Translations under genes and position numbers: made by a program
Shown: positions 38,224-46,734 of the stretch, piece by piece
Numbering within the stretch: the first letter of the stretch is position 1
Layout: each line of letters opens with the position of its first letter
The notes under the pieces: model-generated
What the model saw: only the letters and a program-made list of their open reading frames with translations
Database searches by the model: none
What the model was told of the DNA's origin: nothing
NCBI GenBank assembly: GCA_963837635.1
Contig: CAWINY010000007.1
Location: 868,001 to 932,000, forward strand
Direction: 5' to 3'
From: CAWINY01 sp963837635
GTDB taxonomy: Bacteria > Acidobacteriota > Terriglobia > Terriglobales > Acidobacteriaceae
DNA length: 64,000 bases

Positions 38224-39618
38224 TTGACACGTTTTTCCGCTGTCCAAACCGTCCGAGCCGGCGCCGGCCCCTGCCGGAAGCGCCGAGGCGTAATCACGTT
38301 CTGGCCCTTGGTGGCGGCCACGCTGTTTATGGTGTCGGGCGGCACCTACGGCACCGAGGAAATCGTGGGCAGCGTGGGTTTTGCCCGCGGCCTTGCGGTG
38401 CTGGCCTTGACCCCTATCCTGTGGAGTCTGCCGACGGCCCTGATGATCGGCGAACTCTCCGCCGCGCTGCCCTGCGAAGGTGGCTACTATGCGTGGGTAC
38501 GGCGCACCATGGGGAATTTCTGGGGCTTTCAGGAAGCATGGCTCTCACTCGCCGCCAGCATCTTCGACATGGCAATCTATCCCACGTTGTTCGTGGCCTA
38601 TCTGACCAGGCTTATCCCCTGGTTCGCCGTGGGACATCGCGGGATCTCGGTCGGTCTTGCCGTCGTCGCCTGCTGCGCACTGATGAACGTGGCGGGAATC
38701 CAGGTCGTCGCGGACGCGTCGGTCTGGCTGTTTCTGCTGGTCTCGGCGCCCTTCGCAGTGGTGGTCGTGCTGGCGCCGTTCAAGCACGACGCTTTGGCGC
38801 ATCTCGCCGCCACCCCCAATACGCCCAGCATTGGAATCCTGGGCGGCGTGCTGATCGCCATGTGGAATTACATGGGATGGGACTGCGCTTCGACGGTGGC
38901 GGCGGAGGTCGATCGCCCGCAGCGGACTTATCCCCTGGCCATGCTGGCGGCCGTGGCCATTGTGGCCCTCAGCTATATTCTGCCCTTCGCCGCCATGTGG
39001 CGGACCGGCATTGCGCCCGCCGCTTTCGAAACTGGCGCCTGGGCGGATCTTGCCGGACTGGTCGCGGGCGCGTGGCTGCGGGTTGCGCTGGCGCTTGGCG
39101 GACTGCTGAGCGCCTTCGGCATGTTCAACGCTTTGGTCTTAAGTTATTCGCGACTCCCCCTGGCCATGGCGCAGGATGGCATGTTGCCGCCAGTCTTCGC
39201 CCGGCTGCATCCGCGGACGCTAGCCCCGTGGGTGGCCATTGTCGTTCTCGCTCTCGGCTGGGCGCTGTGCCTGGGGCTCGATTTCGAGCACTTGGTGACG
39301 CTCGACGTGCTGCTCTACGGGGGCAGCCTGTTGCTGGAATTCGTGGCTCTGGCGATCCTCCGCGTGCGCGAACCTGCGCTGCCTCGTCCCTTCCGCGTAC
39401 CGGGCGGGCTCGTGGGGACCACGCTGATTGGAGTCGCCCCCATGCTGTTGCTGGGGCTTTCCGTGGTGCGTGGCGCGAATGAACGCATTCTGGGCGTGAA
39501 CGCGCTAGTTATGGGGGCGGCCATCATCGCCGCCGGTTTCGTGGTCTATTCGATCAGCTCCTCCATTTTGCGCCGAGCGCCGGAGCGGATGGCAGCTGAG
39601 GAAGTTGTGCCAGATTGA
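38224..39618 (+). CDS. APC family amino acid permease
   Basis: Inner membrane transporter of 464 residues with about twelve hydrophobic segments. The N-terminal helix carries VSGGTYGTEEIVG, the APC-family substrate-binding loop, followed by LMIGELSAALPCEGGYYAWV, which matches the AGT/APC signature E-L-x-x-x-x-P-x-x-G-G. Later parts include WNYMGWDCASTVAAEVDRPQ and YSRLPLAMAQDGMLPP. Start TTG 38224 is chosen as the nearest before the first helix. It is divergent from the TonB receptor operon. Substrate may be an amino acid or polyamine; it cannot be fixed from sequence. Confidence 0.93.
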   Translation: MTRFSAVQTVRAGAGPCRKRRGVITFWPLVAATLFMVSGGTYGTEEIVGSVGFARGLAVLALTPILWSLPTALMIGELSAALPCEGGYYAWVRRTMGNFWGFQEAWLSLAASIFDMAIYPTLFVAYLTRLIPWFAVGHRGISVGLAVVACCALMNVAGIQVVADASVWLFLLVSAPFAVVVVLAPFKHDALAHLAATPNTPSIGILGGVLIAMWNYMGWDCASTVAAEVDRPQRTYPLAMLAAVAIVALSYILPFAAMWRTGIAPAAFETGAWADLAGLVAGAWLRVALALGGLLSAFGMFNALVLSYSRLPLAMAQDGMLPPVFARLHPRTLAPWVAIVVLALGWALCLGLDFEHLVTLDVLLYGGSLLLEFVALAILRVREPALPRPFRVPGGLVGTTLIGVAPMLLLGLSVVRGANERILGVNALVMGAAIIAAGFVVYSISSSILRRAPERMAAEEVVPD

Positions 39619-39667
39619 TGAGCCACAGAGACAGGTTGCGGACTCAGGTGTTCTGAATTGCTAAATG

Positions 39668-40057
39668 CTAGGCGTACACACTAAGAGAAGGCTGGGATGC
39701 CGCCGTCGACATGCTTGCGTAAAACTGGTATTGGGCGACCGCATTGCGCGTAGTGGCTGGGGTCCACGGGGAACCGAAGATGTACTCCGCGGTAGTGTCC
39801 TCGGATTGGCTGGATTGGCTGAAAGTGCCTTGGGCGTCGAGGGTCTTGCGAGGCGTCGCGGAAAAGTGAAACGAGCCATCGTCCGCCGTTGTGACCGACC
39901 AGACGTAGTCGTCTTGCGGGTAAAAGGTGGTGTCGGTCTTTGGGCTTGAAATCCGGACAGGGGCTAGACGATCAACCCGGACGAGGCTGGTAGACTTCTG
40001 CCCCTCCTCCAACGGGAGAGGATGGTCAACCGACGCGGTAAGAAGTCTAATTTCCAC
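39668..40057 (-). CDS. Possible hypothetical protein
   Basis: A 129-codon frame starting at GTG 40057, lacking a ribosome site. The product would be acidic and Ser/Thr-rich (PLPLEEGQKSTSLVRVDRLA, DDYVWSVTTADDGSFHFSAT) with a beta-like pattern and no known motif. The composition looks more natural than that of the opposing frames, but nothing else supports it. The surrounding spacer (39619-40279) otherwise holds only a degenerate ACAGAGACAGG repeat tail near 39620 and the rapZ promoter. Confidence 0.35.
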   Translation of the reverse strand: MEIRLLTASVDHPLPLEEGQKSTSLVRVDRLAPVRISSPKTDTTFYPQDDYVWSVTTADDGSFHFSATPRKTLDAQGTFSQSSQSEDTTAEYIFGSPWTPATTRNAVAQYQFYASMSTAASQPSLSVYA

Positions 40058-40267
40058 GGGCGCTCACGCAATCTGCGTTTTCTCTATCGGCCCTTGTTCG
40101 AACTAAGTTTAACAGCGCGCCGCCTAAGCGTAAAGCCCTATTATCAAGTCGGTGGAATCGCTGATGACAGGAGCGTGACACCGGGTGGGAATGGTGCGCC
40201 TCCTGCCATAGTTTGGAAACCTGCGTGCTGCTCATGAAACACACAGCCTCCCCGACCGTGAGGGTGC

Positions 40268-40273
40268 TACGAT
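40268..40273 (+). promoter_or_regulatory. Putative -10 hexamer TACGAT of rapZ
   Basis: TACGAT ends 7 bases before the ATG at 40280. Confidence 0.5.
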
Positions 40274-40279
40274 GAGCTC

Positions 40280-41206
40280 ATGCCGGCTAAGGCAAAGACC
40301 GCAGCCAAGAAGCGGACGCCCGATCCCCGCCGCGACGGCCATGAGCGCCGCGACACCCAGTTGGTCATCATCACCGGGCTTAGCGGTGGGGGCAAGGTCT
40401 CGGTTCTGAAGGTCTTCGAGGACCTAGGCTACTACTGCGTCGATAACCTGCCGGTTGAGCTCATCCCCAATTTCGCAGAGTTAGTCCACAGCTCGGGCGA
40501 GATCGACAAGGCCGCCCTGGTGGCCGATATCCGGGAAGGCGAGCGACTGGAGCGCCTGCCGGAGATCCTGGCGTCACTGAAGGACAAACTGCCCACCACA
40601 GTGATCTTCCTCGAAGCCAGTGACGAAGCGCTGCTGCGCCGTTTCAGTGAGACGCGCCGTCCGCATCCGCTGGGCGGCTCTGGGACCACGGTCAAGCAGT
40701 CCATTGCCCGCGAGCGCCGCCGTCTTGCTCCCATTCGCCGCGTGGCCGACGTGGTGCTGGATACCTCCAAGTTCAACGTCCACGAACTGCGGGCGCACAT
40801 CACGCGCGGCATGGAGCGCGAAGCCAGTGACAAGAACATCCTGGTTTCCTGCTCGAGCTTTGGCTTCAAGCACGGCGTACCCGAAGAGGCCGACTTGGTT
40901 TTCGATGTTCGTTTCCTGCCCAATCCGCATTTCGTGCCCGAGTTTCGCCCCCTCACCGGCAAGCATCCGAAAGTCGCCAAGTACATTCGCTCGTTCCCGC
41001 AGACGCAGGAATTCATCCAGCGCATCTCGGACCTGCTGGTTTACCTGCTGCCCCACTACGTCGAAGAGGGCAAGAGCTACCTGACCATCGCCTTCGGCTG
41101 CACCGGCGGCCAGCACCGCTCGGTGCTGATCGCCGAAGAGGTCTACAAGCGCTTGAAGAAGGCCGGCTATCACGGGAAGGTCTTGCACCGCGATTCGCCG
41201 AAATAG
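40280..41206 (+). CDS. rapZ: RNase adapter protein RapZ (YvcJ family nucleotide-binding protein)
   Basis: P-loop protein that in Enterobacteria directs RNase E to a small RNA; in other phyla its role is less clear. The 308 residues have a basic N-terminal extension of about 25 residues (PAKAKTAAKKRTPDPRR). The P-loop GLSGGGKV at 33-40 follows, then VFEDLGYYCVDNLPVELIP, the ETRRPHPL motif and the C-terminal GCTGGQHRSVLIAEEV. The residue after the P-loop Lys is Val instead of Ser/Thr. Elsewhere rapZ is linked to hprK, ptsN or rpoN; here it is alone. The start is supported by the -10-like hexamer 7 bases upstream. Confidence 0.95.
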   Translation: MPAKAKTAAKKRTPDPRRDGHERRDTQLVIITGLSGGGKVSVLKVFEDLGYYCVDNLPVELIPNFAELVHSSGEIDKAALVADIREGERLERLPEILASLKDKLPTTVIFLEASDEALLRRFSETRRPHPLGGSGTTVKQSIARERRRLAPIRRVADVVLDTSKFNVHELRAHITRGMEREASDKNILVSCSSFGFKHGVPEEADLVFDVRFLPNPHFVPEFRPLTGKHPKVAKYIRSFPQTQEFIQRISDLLVYLLPHYVEEGKSYLTIAFGCTGGQHRSVLIAEEVYKRLKKAGYHGKVLHRDSPK

Positions 41207-41321
41207 TTAACCAAACCGAAGCGATAAGCCTTCCTCGGTGTACTCTGTGTCCCGGCGGTGAAGGGGTTTTGGCTTGACCGAGCCGCTGCCGCATCCAATT
41301 CTGGAAGACGGGGGTATTGCC

Positions 41322-42350
41322 ATGGCGCAGAAAGAGAATCTCTCCCCGATACCGCTGATGGAGCTCAACTGGTCATTCGCCAGAACGGAGATCCTGAGGG
41401 CCGCCCTCGAACTTGATCTCTTCACCCAGATTGACAACGGAAAACACACCGTGCGCGAGATCTCCTCTGCACTGGGCACGGAGGAACGCGGCGTCCGCAT
41501 TCTGCTCAACGCGCTGGCCGGCCTCAAACTCGTGGACAAGGCCGGCGACCGCTATTCGCTGCCCGAGTCGTCGCGCGCGTACCTGTCGAGGAACAGCCCG
41601 GCTTGCCTGGCCGGGGCGCTGAGGAACATCGACATGGTCATGCCGGCCTGGGCACATCTGGCCGAGGTTGTGCGCAGCGGAAAACCTTTCAGGCGGGTCG
41701 AATCTCCGGCAGAGCACGGCGAGTTCTTTGCCAAGCTGGTTCCCGGACTTTTCGTTTCGCATCGGCCGGCTGCGGAACACGCCGCCACAAGGATAGTGGG
41801 CACGCGCCGTGGTTTGCGGGTGCTGGATATTGGCGCTGGGTCGGGGGTGTGGGGCATCCACTTCGCCAAGCAGGACCCGGAAGCCAAGGTGACCATCGTG
41901 GACTTTCCCCAGGTGATTGAAGTGGCAAAGAAGTTTGTGCGGCAACACGAGATGGAGGACCGATTCGACTATCTTCCTGGGGACTTCGACGAGGTCGAGT
42001 TCGGGGAGAACCAGTACGACGTCGTCATTCTCGGCCAAGTCTGCCACGGCGTGGGCGAACGCAACACCCGGAGGCTGCTGCATCGCGTGCGTCGCGCGCT
42101 CAAGCCGAACGGACAACTCCTGATTGCGGAGTTTCTCGCGGATGAGGAACGAAAGCAAGCCGCCTTTCCGCTGATTTTTGCCATTAACATGTTGCTCAAC
42201 ACCGAGGAGGGAGACACCTTCACTCGTTCGGAAATGGTGTGCTGGCTCGAAGAAGCTGGCTTCGGCCCGATCGAGTTTGTGGAGGCGCCCACGGCCTCCC
42301 CGCTGATCGTGGCCACCGCCGCTGCGCGCTCCGGCGAGCGGGTCACCTAA
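41322..42350 (+). CDS. SAM-dependent methyltransferase with N-terminal dimerisation domain
   Basis: Resembles plant-type and hydroxyneurosporene-type O-methyltransferases. From ATG 41322 it is 342 residues. The N-terminal winged-helix dimerisation domain (SFARTEILRAALELDLFTQI, then LGTEERGVRILLNALAGL) precedes the Rossmann domain with VLDIGAGSGVWGIHFAKQDP (SAM motif I), ATTAS-like IVDFPQVIEVAKKF and MLLNTEEGDTFTRSEM near the end. The start is chosen over an upstream frame extension because homology begins there. It follows rapZ but is separated by a repeat-half; no biosynthetic neighbours indicate a substrate. It could also be a C- or N-methyltransferase. Confidence 0.9.
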   Translation: MAQKENLSPIPLMELNWSFARTEILRAALELDLFTQIDNGKHTVREISSALGTEERGVRILLNALAGLKLVDKAGDRYSLPESSRAYLSRNSPACLAGALRNIDMVMPAWAHLAEVVRSGKPFRRVESPAEHGEFFAKLVPGLFVSHRPAAEHAATRIVGTRRGLRVLDIGAGSGVWGIHFAKQDPEAKVTIVDFPQVIEVAKKFVRQHEMEDRFDYLPGDFDEVEFGENQYDVVILGQVCHGVGERNTRRLLHRVRRALKPNGQLLIAEFLADEERKQAAFPLIFAINMLLNTEEGDTFTRSEMVCWLEEAGFGPIEFVEAPTASPLIVATAAARSGERVT

Positions 42351-42383
42351 GCTGAATTCTGTTCATTGCCCCCTGGGCCGCGC

Positions 42384-42389
42384 TATACT
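42384..42389 (+). promoter_or_regulatory. Putative -10 hexamer TATACT of the merR-like gene
   Basis: TATACT 61 bases before the ATG at 42450. It lies inside the upstream extension of that reading frame and so argues against earlier starts. Confidence 0.4.
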
Positions 42390-42449
42390 GCGCGCACACA
42401 AAAAAATGCGCCACATCGGCGCGCTTCTGGGTCCCGGCCGGGCGGGTGG

Positions 42450-42914
42450 ATGGCAAACAAGACCACGGCAAAAAAGAAGGCGGCGGAAGCCGAAGCGATC
42501 GTCATTCCCGACAAGTTGTACTTCCGCATCGGGGAGGTGGCCGAACTCTGCCGACTGCCAGCCTACGTCCTGCGCTTCTGGGAGAGCGAATTCCCGCAAC
42601 TGAAGCCGGTCAAGAGCGGCACGGGCCAGCGCATGTATCGCCAGCGCGACGTGGAAAACGTGCTGCGGATCAAGAAGCTGCTCTACGAGGAAGGATTCAC
42701 CATCGCGGGCGCCTGCCAGCAACTCAAAGCGGAAGCCAAGGGCAGCACGCTGCCGTTCCCGAACACCGTGCCCGCCGATGAACTCAAGCGCCTCCGCCAC
42801 GGCCTGCAGGAGATTCTGGTGATGCTCGGAGGCAAGCCGCCATCTTCGACGCGCCGCAGAAGAGATGGGGGTACGGCACGGGCGGCGGCTTCGAAGAACC
42901 GGGCAGATGTGTAA
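42450..42914 (+). CDS. MerR family transcriptional regulator
   Basis: DNA-binding protein of 154 residues from ATG 42450. The Lys/Ala-rich N-terminal tail precedes a MerR winged helix: YFRIGEVAELCRLPAYVLRF, WESEFPQLKP and GQRMYRQRDVENVLRIKKLL. It lacks the metal- or drug-binding C-terminus. The following region (FTIAGACQQLKAEAKG) is the dimerisation helix, and the last 40 residues are basic and low-complexity. Short MerR proteins of this shape often sit beside ihfA or pheT; no such neighbour is here. The target is unknown. Confidence 0.9.
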   Translation: MANKTTAKKKAAEAEAIVIPDKLYFRIGEVAELCRLPAYVLRFWESEFPQLKPVKSGTGQRMYRQRDVENVLRIKKLLYEEGFTIAGACQQLKAEAKGSTLPFPNTVPADELKRLRHGLQEILVMLGGKPPSSTRRRRDGGTARAAASKNRADV

Positions 42915-43002
42915 TTGTCATCCCGACGCTGAGCGGAGCGAAGCGGAGGAATCTGATTTTGGCTGACTGGGGGAATGACAAATCCATGGGCGTCCTTTGG
43001 CC

Positions 43003-43041
43003 GTGATGTTCATTCATTTGGGTGGGCCGAAGGCCCATGTG
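43003..43041 (-). repeat. Dispersed repeat, inverse copy of 23541-23577
   Basis: GTGATGTTCATTCATTTGGG followed by TGGGCCGAAGGCCCATGT is the reverse complement, with small changes, of the sequence after lon. It lies in the spacer before the hydrolase gene; the region 42917-42980 holds a TCATCC...-type interspersed tail related to 46637-46692. Confidence 0.75.
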
Positions 43042-43106
43042 TCGCTCAGCATCCCAACGAAATTGCGGGACAGCTTACTAGGGCTGACGTCTGACGCCCG
43101 TTCAGC

Positions 43107-43112
43107 TATATT
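43107..43112 (+). promoter_or_regulatory. Putative -10 hexamer TATATT of the hydrolase gene
   Basis: TATATT ends 13 bases before the ATG at 43125, leaving room for only a very short leader. Confidence 0.4.
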
Positions 43113-43124
43113 CTTCTCATCGCC

Positions 43125-44318
43125 ATGATCTTTTCCTATCAACGCTGGATGAACGCCTGGGAGACCCGGCTCACCATGCGCGACACCAATCGCGTGGTGC
43201 GTCCGCTCGATTGGGGTCTCGATTGGGTCGAAGGCTGGCCGTGCGTGAACGGCAATCTGGCGAGCGCGCATCAGACTCCGGAGCGCTTCCTGCGCGAGTT
43301 GAATCGCGAGCTGATCGCGCACAGCGACGAGTTCTACGCGTACAAGCCGCCGTCGGACTTCTGTCTGGAGCGAGCGACCACGGCTGCCAGCTATCGCGGA
43401 AATTCCCAGAGGCCCGAACCACAAGATCCTTCGACTGCGGCCGCGACCGCGCCAAGAGTCGGCGCGGAGAAGCCTGTCGCGGCCTTCGTTCAGGATGACA
43501 TCATTTGTGAGAGAGGCTCTACTGACGATGCCCAGTTCTTGCGTTTCACCTCGGCCGCGCCGTCGCCCTACCCGGTGAACAATCGCGTGAACGCGCGCTG
43601 GTTCCCGGCCAAGGGGAAACGTGCTGTGGTAGTGATTCCGCAGTGGAACGCCGATGGCGGCAGCCACAACGGGCTGTGCCGGATCTTTCAATGGCTGGGG
43701 ATCGCCTCGCTGCGTCTGAGCATGCCTTATCACGACGTGCGCAAACCGGATGAATTGGAGCGCGCCGACTATGCAGTCTCGGCGAACATCGCGCGCACCA
43801 TCGCCGCCACGCGGCAAGCTGTCATCGACATCCGCTCGTGTTTCGACTGGCTGGAGTCGCAGGGCTACACCGAGCTAGGCATTATGGGGACAAGCCTAGG
43901 CTCGTGCTACGCGTTTTTGGCCGCCGCCCACGACCGGCGCATCCGCGTGGGCGCCTACAATCACGCCTCCACCTACGTCGGCGACGTGGTCTGGACCGGG
44001 CAGAGCACGCGGCACATCCGCGCCGGGTTGGAGGCCGAACTCGATCAGCGCCGGCTGCGCGACTTGTGGTTGGCGATCAGCCCCATGTCGTACTTCGACA
44101 AGTTCCAGCGCTTTCCCCATAAGTCTCTGGTGGTCTATGCCAATTACGATCTGACCTTCCTGCCAGAGTTCTCCCGCCAGGTGGTGGAGGAGTTCCGCCG
44201 CCGCAAGCTGGACTGCAAAATTTCCATCCTGCCGTGCGGCCACTACACCACCGGCCAGACCCCCTATAAGTTCCTCGACGCCTGGTACCTGGCCAGCTTC
44301 CTAAAGCGGGCGCTGTAA
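43125..44318 (+). CDS. Alpha/beta hydrolase (ABHD18-like)
   Basis: A 397-residue hydrolase-fold protein. After a family-specific N-terminus (MIFSYQRWMNAWETRLTMRD) the fold is marked by AVVVIPQWNADGGSHNGLCR. The nucleophile elbow is GTSLGS (Ser in G-x-S-x-G), and a late His lies in ILPCGHYTTGQTPYKFLDAW. A variable linker (about 85-145) is Pro/Ala-rich. No signal peptide, so it is probably cytosolic. The fold is assured; the substrate is not. The ATG is preceded by TATATT and no ribosome site. Confidence 0.88.
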   Translation: MIFSYQRWMNAWETRLTMRDTNRVVRPLDWGLDWVEGWPCVNGNLASAHQTPERFLRELNRELIAHSDEFYAYKPPSDFCLERATTAASYRGNSQRPEPQDPSTAAATAPRVGAEKPVAAFVQDDIICERGSTDDAQFLRFTSAAPSPYPVNNRVNARWFPAKGKRAVVVIPQWNADGGSHNGLCRIFQWLGIASLRLSMPYHDVRKPDELERADYAVSANIARTIAATRQAVIDIRSCFDWLESQGYTELGIMGTSLGSCYAFLAAAHDRRIRVGAYNHASTYVGDVVWTGQSTRHIRAGLEAELDQRRLRDLWLAISPMSYFDKFQRFPHKSLVVYANYDLTFLPEFSRQVVEEFRRRKLDCKISILPCGHYTTGQTPYKFLDAWYLASFLKRAL

Positions 44319-44448
44319 GAAGCGTTCCCCGTTTCCCGTTCTCCGTTTCACCCGGAAGCTAGAGCACGCCGTCAATCGTGAACGCATTACCACGTATTGT
44401 GGATCCGCCGGCCCGCATCCAGAGATGCGTCCGATGCGGCTCGCGGAG

Positions 44449-44454
44449 TACAAT
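44449..44454 (+). promoter_or_regulatory. Putative -10 hexamer TACAAT of the M13 peptidase gene
   Basis: TACAAT 19 bases before the ATG at 44473, with a GAGGG ribosome site in the short leader. Confidence 0.5.
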
Positions 44455-44472
44455 TCGCGTCCGAGGGTATTC

Positions 44473-46590
44473 ATGAAACGCTTGTTGTTTGGCCTGTTTT
44501 GTTTGTTTCTCCTGGGCGCGCTCGCGATGTTTTACGCGCCGCCGAATCCCAAGAAGTTGACGGAGAGCAAGCCAGCGACGGCAGGGAACGAGCTCCCGAA
44601 GCTAGACAAGTTCGAGCCCTCCTGGGTGGACCAAACCAAAGACCCTTGTACGGATTTTTATCAGTACAGCTGCTCGAAGTGGATCGCGGCGAATCCCATT
44701 CCCTCGGACATGGCGAGCAGCAGCACGGCGCTGCCTCTTTATCTGTACAACCAGACCATCCTGCGGCAGGCGTTGGAGTCGGCGGCGGCGGATAAGAATG
44801 CCAAGGGCAGCGAACGGCAGATCGGCGTCTATTGGCGGAGTTGCATGGATACCGCGGGCCGCAATGCCAACGGGAAAGCGTGGCTGCAGCCCTCGATGAA
44901 GGTGATCGACTCATTGCAGTCCAGCAAAGACCTGCCCCGCGTGCTTGCCTATCTGCACACCAATTTTCCGGCACCTTGGGCTGGCGACGACAACAGCACG
45001 AAGGCGCCGATCTTTGGTTTAGGTCCCATCCAGGACCACGACGATGCCACGCAGATGGACGCGGCGATTGATCAAGGCGGCATGGCGCTGCCTTCGCGCC
45101 AGTACTACCTCGAGAACGATGCCCACTTCAAAGGTCTGCGTGACAAATACGTGCAACACGTACAGAAGATGTTCGAGCTCGCCGGCGATTCACCCGCTGT
45201 CGCAGCCGCCCAAGCCAAGGTGGTGCTCGACATGGAGACCGCATTCGCCCGCGCCTCCATGGACAACGTCACGCGCCGCGATCCGGTTAAGACTTTCAAC
45301 AAGCGTTCGCTGCAACAGCTGAAGGCGGCCGTGCCGGACTTCGGCTGGGAAGAATACTTCAGCGCGATGCAGGCGCCCGGCGTGCCGTTCTACGTGGTGA
45401 CGGCTCCGCCCTTCCTGGAGGAATTCGAGCGTCAGCTCAAGACTCGCTCGCCGCAGGACTGGTGCGCCTATTTGCGCTGGTGGGTGATTCATCGCGCCGC
45501 GCCCTATCTGGGCAGCGATTTCGAGCAAGCTAACTTCGACTACTTCGGCACCGCCCTCAGTGGCGTACCGCAGATGTTGCCGCCGTGGCGGCGCTGCGTC
45601 GCTTCGGTCGATCATGCTCTTGGCGAGGCACTTGGCCAGGCCTATGTAAACGTGGCATTCCCACCGGAAGCCAAGAATCGGGCCAACGAGCTGGTTCATG
45701 ATGTTCGCGATGCGCTGGATAACGAGTTCCAGCAGCTCGATTGGATGGCGGACGCCACCAAGAAACAGGCGCTCGAGAAAGAGCACGCCACCCTGCAGAA
45801 GATCGGCTATCCCGACCAATGGCGCGATTACAGCTCGGTCAAGATTGTGCCTGACCACTATCTCGCCAACCTGAACGCGGCCACCGAATTCGAGATGCAT
45901 CGCCAGCTCAAAAAGGTGGGCAAGCCGGTAGACCGGAACGAGTGGGATATGACGCCGCCGACCATCAACGCCTATGAAGACGCGCAGATGAATACCATCA
46001 ACTTCCCGGCGGGCATTCTGCAGTTGCCGTTCTTCAGCCTGCAGCAGATGGATGCGATGAACTATGGCGCCATCGGCATGGTGATCGGCCACGAGATGAC
46101 TCACGGCTTCGACGACCAAGGCCGCAAGTTCGACACCAAAGGCAACCTGCGCGACTGGTGGACGCCCGAGGATGCCAAGCGCTACGAGGAAAAAGACAAG
46201 TGCATCGTCGATCAGTACACGCAGCCTATCCCGGATCTCGGCGTGAAGCAGGACGGGCATCTCACCGCCGGCGAGGACACGGCGGACAATGGCGGTATTC
46301 ACCTTGCCATGCTGGCGCTTGAGGCCAGGTACAAGAAGGAAGGCAATTCACTGGACAAGCCGGAAGCCGATGGGCTGACGGCGCGCCAGCGCTTCTTCCT
46401 GGCTTACGCCTTCAGTTGGTGTCATGACACACGCCCGGAAGCAGCCCGCGCCCAGGTGGTCTCGAACCCGCATTCGCTGCCCCAATTCCGGGTGAATTAT
46501 CCGCTCTCGAATTCGCCGGAATTCCGGCAAGCGTTCGGCTGTAAACCGGGACAGAAGATGGTCCACGAACCAGCGTGCCGAGTGTGGTGA
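44473..46590 (+). CDS. M13 family zinc metallopeptidase (neprilysin/PepO type), exported
   Basis: Zinc endopeptidase of 705 residues, probably periplasmic. The N-terminus MKRLLFGLFCLFLLGALAMF is a signal or anchor segment. The mature protein starts with the family's DPCTDFYQYSCSKW. Substrate motif NAYEDAQMNTINFPAGILQL is followed by the zinc site H540-E541-x-x-H544 (GHEMTHGFDDQG), the third ligand E601 in GEDTADNGG, and the terminal CRVW. The GENxAD motif reads GEDTAD, with Asp replacing Asn, a mild variant. ATG 44473 is chosen for its GAGGG ribosome site; an upstream in-frame ATG lies before the promoter hexamer. Confidence 0.95.
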   Translation: MKRLLFGLFCLFLLGALAMFYAPPNPKKLTESKPATAGNELPKLDKFEPSWVDQTKDPCTDFYQYSCSKWIAANPIPSDMASSSTALPLYLYNQTILRQALESAAADKNAKGSERQIGVYWRSCMDTAGRNANGKAWLQPSMKVIDSLQSSKDLPRVLAYLHTNFPAPWAGDDNSTKAPIFGLGPIQDHDDATQMDAAIDQGGMALPSRQYYLENDAHFKGLRDKYVQHVQKMFELAGDSPAVAAAQAKVVLDMETAFARASMDNVTRRDPVKTFNKRSLQQLKAAVPDFGWEEYFSAMQAPGVPFYVVTAPPFLEEFERQLKTRSPQDWCAYLRWWVIHRAAPYLGSDFEQANFDYFGTALSGVPQMLPPWRRCVASVDHALGEALGQAYVNVAFPPEAKNRANELVHDVRDALDNEFQQLDWMADATKKQALEKEHATLQKIGYPDQWRDYSSVKIVPDHYLANLNAATEFEMHRQLKKVGKPVDRNEWDMTPPTINAYEDAQMNTINFPAGILQLPFFSLQQMDAMNYGAIGMVIGHEMTHGFDDQGRKFDTKGNLRDWWTPEDAKRYEEKDKCIVDQYTQPIPDLGVKQDGHLTAGEDTADNGGIHLAMLALEARYKKEGNSLDKPEADGLTARQRFFLAYAFSWCHDTRPEAARAQVVSNPHSLPQFRVNYPLSNSPEFRQAFGCKPGQKMVHEPACRVW

Positions 46591-46636
46591 GGGGACCTAT
46601 TCGTACATATCATGGCACGACCTTATTGGAATGCAT

Positions 46637-46692
46637 CATTGGAATGTCATCCTGAGCGAGCCCGAGCATAGCGAGGGCGAGTCGAAGGACCT
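46637..46692. repeat. Interspersed sequence with inverted 'GAGCGAG/CGAGGGCGAG' core
   Basis: GTCATCCTGAGCGAGCCCGAGCATAGCGAGGG... is a sequence type widely scattered in this kind of genome, related to 42917-42980. It separates two convergent genes and could act as a terminator. No gene in 46591-46734. Confidence 0.45.
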
Positions 46693-46734
46693 TGTGTTTT
46701 TCCATCAAAGTTACCCCCGGCTCTGCGCCGAATT

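Noticed and set aside
38172..39482. Second frame over the APC permease
   Set aside because: Arg/Gly-rich and without membrane segments; the permease frame is clearly the real one.
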